Shown here piece by piece: positions 1 through 18,721 of a DNA stretch of 64,000 bases (positions within the stretch are counted from its first letter, which is position 1; each line of letters starts with the position of its first letter). Below the pieces are notes generated by a model that did not search any database, was not told where the DNA came from, and saw nothing but the letters and a program-made list of their open reading frames with translations. The position numbers were made by a program, and so were the translations under genes. Origin of the DNA: Anthopleura xanthogrammica (lineage: Eukaryota; Cnidaria; Anthozoa; Actiniaria; Actiniidae); assembly GCA_964019055.1 (NCBI GenBank), contig OZ025209.1, positions 11,888,981-11,952,980 on the forward strand, given 5' to 3'.

Positions 1-262
1 GCTGTGCTCTGGTCTGACTTTGATTAGCCCTATGTTTCTTTCAGGGTATCGATAAGATTTTAAAGGATACTGTAGATAGACCCCTTGCAGCACGTCCGAG
101 TGCAGCTCATTTTGGCAGGACAAAACAATAGTTTCCAATTCTCAGGAGATTAAAATTCCTTTGTTTTGTCCTCCATCTACAGCGCGACGTGATTGGTAGA
201 TCATCTTTTTTGCATACTACATCATGATTTACTGATAGATGGTTTGCTTTATGTCCTCTCAG

Positions 263-840
263 GTACTTACACATCCAAGCCATGCGATGCCCCGGAGTTG
301 GTAATACAAAGAGCAAAGAAAGGCATCACTGAGGGTTTCAGTCACTACAACATCGTTGGAAACAACTGTGAAGATTTCGCCACATACTGTAAGACTGGTC
401 AGCGGTCTATGGAGAGTGCGCAGTTCTCAGCTGCTCTTGAATGTGTAGCCGCTGCGAGGCGCGCGGTGGCTCAAGGGTATAGGACCCCTTTGGTCTACGC
501 AGGGTGTGTCTTGGGGATATTTACCGCAAGAGACTTCAAGTGCCCGCCAAAAAATCACATACCGGCTACAGTAGAAGTGAACGATCTAAACGGCGAGGAA
601 GTTATGCGCAACGATGGTGATAACAGCAAACAAAATGTCGATAAGAATGAAGGACTTCGTGATGCTAATGCTGACGACAGTAATGGCAACATCCCTGCCG
701 TCAAAAATGGGAAATCTCTTGATAAGTTACCGGCAACAAGATATGATAGAAAGGCAATAGTTAAATATAGTGATTCAGATCAAGCAGGTGGGAGTAAGAC
801 TGTTAAATTTGATGTACCTGAAGCTAGGAGTAGCTCTTAA
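263..840 (+). CDS. LRAT/NC-domain protein, last exon (partial gene)
   Basis: Last exon of a gene running in from the left. A CTCTCAG acceptor ends at 262; the exon begins inside a codon and reads to TAA at 838-840. The N-terminal part carries NNCEDFATYCKTG, the catalytic-cysteine block of the LRAT/PLAAT (NlpC/P60-like) family, preceded by the usual charged helix (IQRAKKGITEGFSHYN). Family members are thiol acyltransferases or phospholipases acting on membrane lipids or retinol; the usual motif is NCEHF, and here the residue after E is Asp. The catalytic histidines would lie in upstream exons outside the window. The C-terminal half (about residues 100-190 of this exon) is polar and low in complexity, with Asp/Asn/Lys-rich stretches and no membrane anchor. 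The motif makes the domain call firm; the substrate cannot be predicted. A separate acceptor-like TTTCTTTCAG at 44 could belong to an upstream exon, but I could not connect it in phase. Confidence 0.75.
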
Positions 841-858
841 TTTTTGATGCATGGCAGG

Positions 859-1113
859 CTAGACAAGAAAGGCTAGACAAGAAATCGATCGAATCACAGT
901 TTTATTACTATTTTTAGCTCTAGAGCCAGGGCAGGGGAAGACAAAAAGGAGAGGGGAAAGAGAGAGAAGGGAAGGGAACTGAGAAGGGAAGGATTGGTAG
1001 TGAGGGGGACTAGAAAGGGACGGAGAAGAAATGAAGGGAGAGTGAGTGGAGGCGAAGGGAGTTCTAAGGGAAGAAGGAGGACGAGAGGGCAATGAGGGGT
1101 GGAGGGTGGAGGG
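859..1113 (+). repeat. Polypurine tract downstream of the LRAT-domain gene
   Basis: A 13-base direct repeat (GCTAGACAAGAAA twice, 859-884) is followed from about 927 by nearly 190 bases of almost pure purine (GGGAAG, GAGAGG, GGAGGG motifs) on the + strand. Both strands have chance open frames here with low-complexity translations and no coding character. The rest of 841-3518 holds one foldback element and otherwise AT-rich DNA with no gene I can support. Confidence 0.7.
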
Positions 1114-1619
1114 TTTCTACCGGGGTTGATGAGATGTTAGTCTAATTGCAAATGATAAGCAGAATAAATATCTGCAAGTTCAATATTTTTATTCTTGTCT
1201 TAATATTAATTGACTTTTATACAAACCAAATTTAGTCGTCTTTACTAGTAAATGTATATTTCTGCTCGATTTTTGTTTCACAATAAAAAAAATGTACCAA
1301 ATATGACCATTTGTTTATTTCCTTCATATTGAATTACAAATGGAAAAGATTAGTGCCTGAGCTAAAGAATTATATAGATAAGTACTATGAACACGGCCAA
1401 TGTATCCAATAAAAGGAGGGGGAATGTAAACTCCCCCTTAGTGTGTTACTGTCCACTTCTTCTCCTGGTGGATTACAGTCATTGTTTTACTCTTTCCACA
1501 TTGCAACCACAAGCATATACCCATATACATCTCCACCCTAGTCCCTTAACTAATACAACTTTCCCTCCCCTCCCACCATCGTAGCACAAAATGCATCAAA
1601 GTTCCTCCCCTTATGTACA

Positions 1620-1787
1620 CTTAGCATTCACCATTTTCAATACATCGGTTCACTGGTCACAGACAAAGCATTCAATCGAGGTTCCAAGGTAATTTCAAAG
1701 GATTATTCAAATTTGAACCTTGCAGCTTCGACTGAATGCTTTGTGTTTGACCAATGAACTGATGTATGGAAAATGGTGAATTCTAAG
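1620..1787. mobile_element. Foldback (MITE-like) element
   Basis: The two ends are imperfect inverted copies of each other over about 65 bases: CTTAGCATTCACCATTTT at the left and AAAATGGTGAATTCTAAG at the right, continuing inward through CAAAGCATTCA / TGAATGCTTTG. The short centre carries no coding capacity. This is the structure of a non-autonomous DNA transposon. No convincing target-site duplication is visible. Confidence 0.7.
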
Positions 1788-3518
1788 AAATTAAACGGGC
1801 GGATTGGTTAACCCCACCGTACGTGAGACTCATACACGTGTCACGTCCATTGTACAAAAAAGTAACTGATAACTGACACCGTTGTTTCACCCAACATGGA
1901 CCCGTCAATCTGAACAACCACAATAATGTGAACTGTCGGGAATCACGTGACTACTGAAACCAATTTGTAGAGAATATTTTGACCCACATGGATAAAAATA
2001 GAAGATTATGCACACCATTTTGAAGAAAACTAGCTACACATAAACGGCCATCATGGAATTACAGTAATATTCGAAACAATTTAGTAAAATTTTCAAAGAG
2101 GAAGAATTAACTGAGGCCGTGTGTGAAGGGATGAATCTACAGATCTTTACACTTGTGAACCAGAAATCGATTTTCAAACTATGTGATTAATTCACTGCAT
2201 TGGATGTCAAAGTGCGAGGCAAACACTAGCGAAACAGCCAATCACCTTCAAGATGTTAAAGTTCGTGGTTTGAGGTTAACTCATAAAACACACAGCAAAA
2301 AACTAAATTTGTAAATCTCATTCTAGTAGACCGTTTGTAGCGTTTACAAAATCCGCGACTGATTCTATCGCAAAATGGAGTAGAATTCATCAATTTTTTT
2401 TTTCTACGTCCAAGTATTTGCTCGTTAATTTTGCTATATAAATAACTTGAATTCTCTAGCGATATTTATTTAAATGGTTTATATTGGCTAATACTTATTT
2501 ACCCGACTATTTATTATGAGAAGAATGAGACGTAAGCAGAAGAAGGGAAATCTCCCAAAAGGGCATGCAAATCAATGCTCCAGAGTTTTGTAAAACTAAA
2601 ACAATTTTTTGGGGCTGCAACATTCGGTTGATAATTTTATTCATGATTCGACTCATGAACCAAGGGAAAACTGCAAAACAGTTTAGTCTTCAAGTGTTCA
2701 ATGACAAAAGAAAAGTAGCCCGGTTATTTGATGTTTGAGGGTTATTAATCTGCAAATTGCCATCAAGGGGTTGTTTGGCTTTCATTGAGCAATTTCAAAT
2801 ATTTAGGTTTCCCTGTCGTGTCAATGAAGCTCTGACTGAAAACCTGACAAAAGCGTGGGCGTAAGGCATGGCAGAACAATCAATAGCTGTTTCATTCACA
2901 CCAACCGATACGTACAACAGAAATCAGTGCGATTACGCACCATTACCAGCTGGTGCGTATTAAATTCCAAATGAGAAGGAGAAAAAAAGCGATCGTTCAC
3001 TGTAGACACAACTCGACAATAAAAGCTGAACGCCGCATTTTATTTCATTAACATCTTGAAAAATGAGGATTTGCGCTTGTTGGGGGATGAATTTAGAAAG
3101 TCATGGATTGCAGTTTCCCAATAGAAAGATGGGTGGAGTTGCGCAGATTACGATGTGTGCTGAATCGATGGTCAGTATTCATTCATCGACTTTGGAAATC
3201 CAAGTACATATGCAAAGGAATGTGTGATTTGAAGTACATCGTGTAGAAATAGGTTTGCGCATGTGTGGGGAATCTTTATGTGCTTCTAATAAGTCTTGAC
3301 CGTGATAAGCCAACAGTTGAAACCAATCGTATCCAGAGGCGCCAGTGATAAGAAAGCCAGGCCTGTCGATGACGCATTCAACCATTAGTGCTTGCGAACT
3401 GGTGTAAAGCCCGTCTGTTGCGATGAAGGAAGACGAACTAAGCTCAGCGTACGCACTACATCGTCTGCAAATGATCTCTATGCCTCTCATGGCGACTTGT
3501 CGGAACTGATGTCGAACC

Positions 3519-11307
<7,789 letters not shown>

Positions 11308-11821
11308 AAAAGTCGATGAAAAAGTGGATCAAATTAAAATATGTGTGACCGGGTATTACATTCCATTTAACAACAATCGAATGTGTCAGCGCGTGGCCAT
11401 CAGGCTATTAAGTACTGGAATACCCAGTAATATTGAGACGTCGTCTCCATAGTAACAAGGCATGACGTCATCAAGTTGAACCAAGGAACAAGTAATATAT
11501 AGAACAATTAAAATACTGGTTACAACAGCAGTAAGAAGCTGCTAGAAAACGATGCAAACAGTGTAGTAATAACATTAAATTTTCCTTACAGTGAAGATCT
11601 TCCTTCAGGACATGAAATAGATAAGAGTACAAGGATTGTTTAAGTGTCAACAAACAATCTATATTTCTGTAATCTTTGTCGATTCCCTCCGTTATTGAAA
11701 CGAAGGTCTGTTTCATGACTGACGTGGCCCGCTGGTACATGTTGCTAGGCAACCATCTTTGGTTGGATTCCTTAGCACGAATGGCGTCGAGGAAAAACAA
11801 ATACTTATAAAATTAAACATC

Positions 11822-11827
11822 AATAAA
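11822..11827 (+). promoter_or_regulatory. Possible polyadenylation signal of gene A
   Basis: AATAAA about 515 bases after the stop codon of gene A and before the next repeat. It is the first canonical hexamer downstream of the stop that I noticed; no transcript evidence is available. Confidence 0.3.
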
Positions 11828-11982
11828 GTATAGACCTGCCAAAAAAGGTAGGAGTTAGAAATGAACAATGTCAAAGTGCTTTCAATTAAACCTGCATGTA
11901 AAACGCATAAGATATGTTAGTCTAGCCTGAGCTCCTTAGTCCAGAACATTGCATATACCCCGAGCATACGATGCGGAGAACT

Positions 11983-12460
11983 CTTAATTTAGTGTCTATA
12001 AATCCTAACTCAATATTTTCAATTTTGATTCTACATGAAGTGAATAGTTCAATGGTAAAATATTTTTATAAGATTTGAGTGATGCATCTTGGAGATATTA
12101 ATGTTTATACTTCCAATATGTTAATGCTGTGACGTATCTGGAGGCTTTATTAAAAATACAAAACTTTTCTGGGGCAGTAAAACATCATTTATAAAACATT
12201 ATTATCTTACTCAGGGTTTATAGAAAGGTTATTGCAACTTTGTTTTCTCATAGAAATCAGTGTTTCAATTTACAAATGATGACAAATAAACTCAAATGCC
12301 TCCAGATACGTCACATATTAACATATTGGAAGCATAAACCTTAATATCTCCAAGATGCGTCACTCAAATCATATAAAAATATTTTACCGTTCAACTATTC
12401 ACTTCGCGTAGAATCAATACTGAAAATATTGCGTAGGGGTTTATAGGCACTTTAAGTTAA
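11983..12460. mobile_element. Long foldback element, about 480 bp
   Basis: Arms of about 165 bases pair across an AT-rich centre: GTCTATAAATCCTAACTCAA to GCTTTATT on the left is mirrored by AATGCCTCCAGATACGTCAC to GGTTTATAGGCAC on the right. Shared motifs include GATTTGAGTGATGC and CTTGGAGATATTAA and their complements. A diverged single arm of the same family occurs at 44714-44838. Confidence 0.75.
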
Positions 12461-12842
12461 CGACGTGATGTAGCTATGGAATTTGTATCAACAGCAATGT
12501 GCTGCTTGTACTAGAAGAGAATAATAAAAGCTACTCTTGACTTGAGATGAATAAATGAATCTATCACCTGCACTGTACGCCGAGTGTGCGTAGGAGGAGG
12601 AGGGGAGCCGGGGGCATATTGGAAATCCCACAATGCAATGCAATGCAAACTCGGCCCATTTTTCCTCAACTTCGGAATGGCTATTTATAACAGCCAACTT
12701 AATAGCAACGAAATAAATTAAAGAAAGAAGAACAAGACTATTCTGACGGGACTTATTAACAGGAGAGTAAAAATAAGGAAAGGAAAGGACTGAATGTTTG
12801 CTATTGCAATTGCTTTTGTATTTTCATGTTAACCTTGCAACA

Positions 12843-12931
12843 TCTCATTTTCGTACCCAGAGCCTTTCTAACGAAAAATCGTAGGATTGGGCTACGATTT
12901 GGCTAATGAGTAGGGTCTGGGAACGAGAGAT
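12843..12931. mobile_element. Short foldback with CGTACCCAGAGCC ends
   Basis: TCTCATTTTCGTACCCAGAGCC at the left pairs imperfectly with GGGTCTGGGAACGAGAGA at the right, with a small palindromic AAATCGTAG...CTACGATTT centre. A relative is present at about 52813-52868 (CCAGAGCCTCTCG ... GGCTCTGGGTACGAG). Confidence 0.55.
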
Positions 12932-13779
12932 GGAAATCTATGTAAGATTTTCTATCAATTGTGTGTTCAGTTCATCAAGATTACAGGTCCGTATTAAGCT
13001 GTGATATGATCCTTGGGTTCTAAATTCATTAATTGTGTGAAATGTTTTCAACCCGTGCATTTTTTACGAAAAACTAGGCTCACCACCACGTATATTTCAA
13101 ACCTTATTCACAATAAAACAACTATGATATGTTGACTCTAGGTAATACAACATATAAATGCAAGAAATTACTAATAACTTGGACCACCGATTATGTCATC
13201 GGTGATGATTGGAAGCCAAAAACCCCGCGAACATCTTCAATTACCCGCGGATCGCATCAAACAACGTTTCAAATCCATAAGACAATTATTCTTTTGCGTC
13301 TAATTTAGTAAATGTATATTCTGCATAGATATAAATGTATGTATTTTTAAGCCATTGGTGAAATACCTAAATTTGAGTCCATGGTTCTGATTTAAATGGA
13401 TCCTAATAATGTAATCCACTAAACTAAATAAATAATTTAACCTAAACAATATTTTGCTCATGACCAATATTTTTGCACGAAAACACTAAATACAGACAAG
13501 TGTTATCTTCAAATAAATTATCTTGAATCTCGTTTTTTACTATATTTTTTGATTTTGCTATTGTCCAAACATTATAGCTTTTATTTAGCTTACCTCTTAG
13601 AATTTCACGACAAAAATGGACTCGAAATTGATTTGTGCGCAACTTGAATAATTTCCTAAATACCATAACCACAAAACACTTAAAAACGACAAGGAATCAT
13701 TGACAAATCCTAAGATACTTAATTTTCTACTTAAAATACTATTCCACTGGTGATTAAAATACACGCTGCATATCCAGCC

Positions 13780-15607
13780 ATGGTTCTTGGATCCTCTCAA
13801 TATCTTTGGCCAGGTTTCCTGTTCAGTATTTTTGTATTTTCCGTAGTGGCCAGTCCGCTCAGAAATGCTACTAATGTACCTTCTAATTCTTCGACTATAG
13901 ATAGAATCTGGATTGGAAATGAGTCTAGTGATCCTACGCAAATAAGGAGCTCTAGATCTGCCGGCCTATGGCAGATTTGCGAACAGAGCAACGATTCATG
14001 GCTGTGGATTTTGAGAAATGGAAGTAACCTAACCTTGGAAGCCTTTGGAACAAATAAGCAGAAAAAAGAATCCGCAATGCCCGCTAGATTACACTTGTGT
14101 TGCAGTAAGGATAAAGGGTTACAAAATGGAATACATAGTCCTGGCTGTGGTATTCTTGTCGCGGTATGCGGGATTGATCTACCAGCGAACCAGTGTCAAA
14201 CGTCTTGTCCAAGTGAGAAAGCAAGAAGCCATGATTTTTCAAATGAAAGGTAATATCTGGAACTCAAGAAAAAAATAGAATAGAGCTGTGATTGAATTAC
14301 CAAAAAACTCAGAAATGCGACCCCCTACCTTATCAATTAATTTGACGAAAACATGGACCATGAGAAATCAATGCAAAATTTAGGTACATAAGAGTACTGT
14401 AATATAAACAGAGTAGGACCTACTGCATTATCAACCAGACAAAATATGGTTTTAAAACAGCCGAGTGCACAACAGTTTGTAGAAGTCCCCTACTACCCTA
14501 ACCGGCGCTATTTCTTCAATCAGTTCTACCGACGGAAAAGTTATAATATCAAATAGATTGGATTTAGATAGTTTACACAAACAATAAGGAAAACGATATT
14601 GTCTCCGAAAACGGTTACAGACTTCTATGCACGGGTTTTTTGCAGCCAAACGAGTTTTTACACGCCTTATTTGGTAAAACCAGACAGCTTTGCATCAACA
14701 ATCCCGTGCATAGAAGAATGTGAATACATTACATGTGGTTTTACTTTTGTGCGTCGCGTCGCGCTGTAAAAAATACTTAACTTAAAGAAACAATGACGTT
14801 TTAAAATTTGTATAACTGGTATTTTCTTTCATTTTTTATAACCTTATCAAGAGCGGATCCAGGGGGTGAATTGGTAGACTAGTCCCCCCTTGGAGTTGAA
14901 TATAATAAGAATAAAGAATAAGATAAGACCAAAAAAGACACTATGTAATGCTTTGCTAGGTACCAGTCACCCCCTTGAAATCATTCTGGATCCGCCACTC
15001 CTTATATCAGCATAGCATACCGAACACATACCGAACACATACCGAACACATACCGAACACATACCGAACACATACCGAACACATCTTTTTTTATCTTTCC
15101 GAACCTAGCTTCCACATTTTTTCCGTTAACTTCAACCTTACAAAAGAAGAATGCCGAAGAAGACTTTTGAGAATGAATCACGCAAGCCAATATAAGCGTC
15201 TTCATCTAGTGCAGTTCATTATCCAGAGAGGTTTGTGCGTAACTATACCTAAGCAAATGGAGAAACCAAATATAAAGTGCTGTTACGATATAGCAGGTCA
15301 GTGTAGTTTTATGCACCTTTTTATGATTACACTTGTTGGATTTAACTTTCTTAATAATCTAATCACTACCTCCAGTACCTGTATTCAAGTTTAACCTTGT
15401 CAAAGTGCCGGAAACTTTTAAAATCCAGTTATTTTTTGGATCCAATTTATTACTGGTTAAAATGGCATGGGCGAGGTTAACTGAGAGAGACCAAGGCGTC
15501 AAGTACAATCAAGAAATGTTGTCATTTGTAGGAAATACCACATCACACTATGGCCAAAAATAAGCTACCCCCACCTTCTTTCTTTCTCTTTCTCTTTCTC
15601 TTTCTCT

Positions 15608-15658
<51 letters not shown>

Positions 15659-15659
15659 C

Positions 15660-15694
<35 letters not shown>

Positions 15695-15695
15695 C

Positions 15696-15730
<35 letters not shown>

Positions 15731-16051
15731 TTCTTTCTTTGCGTTCTTCCTGTCCCACCTTTATTTATTGTACGTCTTTCCTTTTCCTCTCTAGATTTAT
15801 GCACCATTCCCTTCCCAACAAGCCATAACAATGAAACCATAATGAAATCTGCTCAAAACGATTGGGAAGCAAAACAGGAGTACGAAAGATCCAAGGAAGT
15901 AGAAGAGTACATCAATCAGTCGATCATTAGTCTTGTTGTTTGTGTACTAATGGTCATCGGAGTTTTCTTAACAGTGATGACTTATAACCTGTGGTCGTCC
16001 CGTAAGAGATATCAAAACTCACTCAAATCACAGAACGTCGAGAAAACTTAA
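13780..16051 (+). CDS. Cys-rich single-pass membrane protein, 3 exons, family unknown
   Basis: Exons 13780-14249, 15109-15296 and 15795-16051 join in phase (breaks after codon positions 2 and 1) to give 304 residues. ATG at 13780 is the first Met in frame and opens a signal peptide (SSQYLWPGFLFSIFVFSVVA). The ectodomain has several N-glycosylation sequons near its N-terminus (NAT, NSS, NES, NDS, NGS, NLT) and about 14 cysteines, including CC, CGILVAVCG, CQTSC and CC pairs. A hydrophobic helix (SIISLVVCVLMVIGVFLTVM, about residues 257-280) follows, then a 24-residue basic cytoplasmic tail. It is predicted to be a type I surface protein. It lies head-to-tail between neurexin-like genes A and B but shares no domain with them. 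I do not recognise the family, and no function is assigned. Exon 2 rests on splice signals, phase fit and a preceding pyrimidine tract. Confidence 0.6.
14849..15003. mobile_element. MITE with AGGAGTGGCGGATCCAG-type ends, copy 1
   Basis: AAGAGCGGATCCAGGGGGTGA at the left pairs with TCATTCTGGATCCGCCACTCCTT at the right. Related elements directly follow the coding sequence of genes C (30343-30501) and D (35669-35812). It lies in intron 1 of the Cys-rich membrane-protein gene. Confidence 0.65.
15017..15082 (+). repeat. Six tandem copies of an 11-bp unit
   Basis: The unit ATACCGAACAC is repeated six times without interruption or spacers. It ends about 25 bases before the acceptor of exon 2 of the Cys-rich membrane-protein gene, next to its pyrimidine tract. 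Confidence 0.95.
15577..15740 (+). repeat. TCTTTC/TC polypyrimidine microsatellite
   Basis: About 160 bases of alternating TTTCTC, TC and TTTC runs in intron 2 of the Cys-rich membrane-protein gene, about 50 bases before the exon 3 acceptor. All frames through it on both strands are low complexity. Confidence 0.9.
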
Positions 16052-16254
16052 TTTTTCTTATTTAGAGAAGCTTCTCATAACCATAATTGATGTAACTTTA
16101 AAACCGGTTTGAGCTTGCTAGATTAGCTGTATATATAGTACTGATTTATAGATAAGCTGTTAAAAATCATTGGTTTCATTTCGTTCAAATCCATCACAAA
16201 TGATGATGATGATAATGATGATAATAATAATAATAATTATCACTATCATCATTA

Positions 16255-16320
16255 CAATCCTCATCCTCATCCTCATCCTCATCCTCATCCTCATCCTCAT
16301 CCTCATCCTTATCATTATCA
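16255..16320 (+). repeat. (TCATCC)n hexamer array
   Basis: About eight copies of TCATCC, preceded by GATGAT/AATAAT runs from 16200. The stretch 16052-18721 around it is otherwise AT-rich with no gene I can support. Confidence 0.9.
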
Positions 16321-18721
16321 TCATCTGGTAAAACACTAAAAATATGGATTAGAATAATCTTAACCAAGTTTGAAAGTTTGAGGTAAAAATATTATATTCT
16401 TGAGAATCATGAGAACTTATAAACATACCAGAACGAGGCTAGTCACCTCAGTTCACTTGACTGAACACATATGCAAATCTCTGTAATTTTGATTCCAAAT
16501 AACCATATTGGAATTTTCTTTGCAGCAATGCCTGAAACTCTCCAAAAATATCCATGTTTCCTTGTTCTTTCTGATGGTGATTATTTTTCATGCTACCATA
16601 CTCAGGTTCGGCCATATTCAGGTTCGGTGGATGAGTACTGGTTTCCAATTTGGCACAGTTTTCAATTCAACTCACACACAATACCGGTACCACATTCAAT
16701 TTTCCATGCGTACGACTCTCAACTCACATGTTGATTTTTTCTTCATTTCTGACTGGGAACTGTTGCCAATCCCTTGACATTTATAGGTATAGACGGTGTC
16801 AGGAAGTCGGTCACTCATAAAGTTGTTTTTTGAAAACCAGCACACCTTTTTGTCTTAAAATCTATAAGAAGAATCAGAATCATTTGCATTTGATTTAAAA
16901 GTGAAAAAATGTATTAAAAATGATTAATAAAATAATATTAACTTTCAAATCATATACATTAGATATTTGAATATTAAATTATTATTAACAAAAATCGTGA
17001 CTACAAGCATGCAGAATGGATTAGTTAAACTTCAGATTCAATCTATCATGAACTGATTAAATAAATTTCGCATGAAAAAAAGCTGAAAGGTTAAATTGAT
17101 ATGATGGCTCCATGGGTAGATCGGTGTTATCTGGTGTCTCACTTTAAGAGCTGTTGATAAATGCACAGAGAAAATATGTCGTAAAGCTAATGACCTTGAA
17201 ATAGAGTGCACCTTGTTCAAATGCCATTATTGCGTTAAGCAGCGACTCATAGTGAGAATGGAAGTCACCTTGAATCATGGAACTCCCATCACGAATCGAG
17301 AAAGGAAAACATTGTGATCAAGTTTTGCATTTTTAAAGACTTGGCAACGTTTATTTTTTAATTTTCGTCTAGAAGATTTTACGACAGATAAATCAATTTA
17401 ATGAAAACTCAAGAAAACAGCCCATGACCCAAATTCTTTATTACAAAGCTTCTAGTTTGACCCCACTCTTCTCATCTGTCCACGATTAAAACTACAGCAC
17501 TTGATCTATTTTTTCCTTTACAGTCTCTCTCTCTCTTTAAAGGTCGACAAAATGACTATTCAATCACTCTGAAAACAGGACCAGGGTGCTGTTTGAATGG
17601 AGTTGTAAAGTAGATGGATTCCGAGATTAAGGCCAGTAAGTCTAGCTTGTGTAAGAACGACTCTTATCTTTGGCCCTCAATTCCTTCACCTGAGAATAAA
17701 TGACATTCAACAGAGAAATTAAACGAATCACTTTTTGTGCGCGGGCTTTAGTCGCCAGTTACCTTCCTAAACTGCAGCTCCATTTTTATTAGAATTAATT
17801 TTAATTTGCTTTTAGTTTGCATGTTTTAAGAGTCGTAATTTTGTAGTAAACATATAATTTTTGAATGACCGATTGTGTATAATTGACTGAAGTAATCAAG
17901 ACAATGACGTAAATGATATCGCTCCCGCGGAGATCGAGAGCAAGTTGCACTATCTGTATGATCGTTGACTATGCACACACGCATGCATCGCTGCAACAAA
18001 GTTCCAGGCTGGTTATATTCGATCTTACTAGATTCGTAACTCCACATCATTGGAAAGACGTAGGATATACGTGAATTTTTAGGAAAAATTTCGTCGAAGC
18101 TTGATGGTGAATGATATAAAATGAGCTCAAGAATTTGGAGGTGCCCGGATCGATGATATATGTTTTAGCCAACCACAACGTATCTTAGTAAGATGTACAG
18201 GGGTTGATCTAGATCAGATAGAAAACTTTTACCACATCGATATTGAAGGCTTACAAGGGAATGGCAAATGTAACACAAAGGAATGCAACAAATGCCAACA
18301 ACTCTATACAAGAGCTTCCTGACGCTTCATTTCATCAAGAAACTTGTGGAATAGGATGTTCACTGGTTGATTAAGAGCCTAGAGCCGAACAGATGGACAA
18401 TCTTGTTATTTTGCACAGATGCTTAAATCAGTGTATGGAACAGTAAAACACCATAATATATTTACATTTATTTAGATCTGACCTCAAACAGACCTCAAGG
18501 AACCGGATGAGCCAATGAAAGAAGGCATCTTTCCCTTTTGGCCAAACCGTTGACAATTCGTGAAATTATAATTACCTAGCGCTTAACATATTTAAAGGAG
18601 ATAGAAAGGCTCAAAATATTTTATTTTCCTGAAGAAGAACAATATGTAGAGGTCGGGAGAACGTTTACCAGTGTCGAGAATCTGTCAATTTGATTTTGAC
18701 TCTCTGTGAAGTCACTTCAAA

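Noticed and set aside
15017..15082. Short direct repeats resembling a CRISPR array
   Set aside because: The 11-bp units are contiguous with no spacers, and the host is eukaryotic; it is a simple tandem repeat.
15543..15840. Overlapping open frames on both strands rich in Ser/Leu/Phe or Lys/Arg/Glu
   Set aside because: They are translations of the TCTTTC polypyrimidine tract within an intron.
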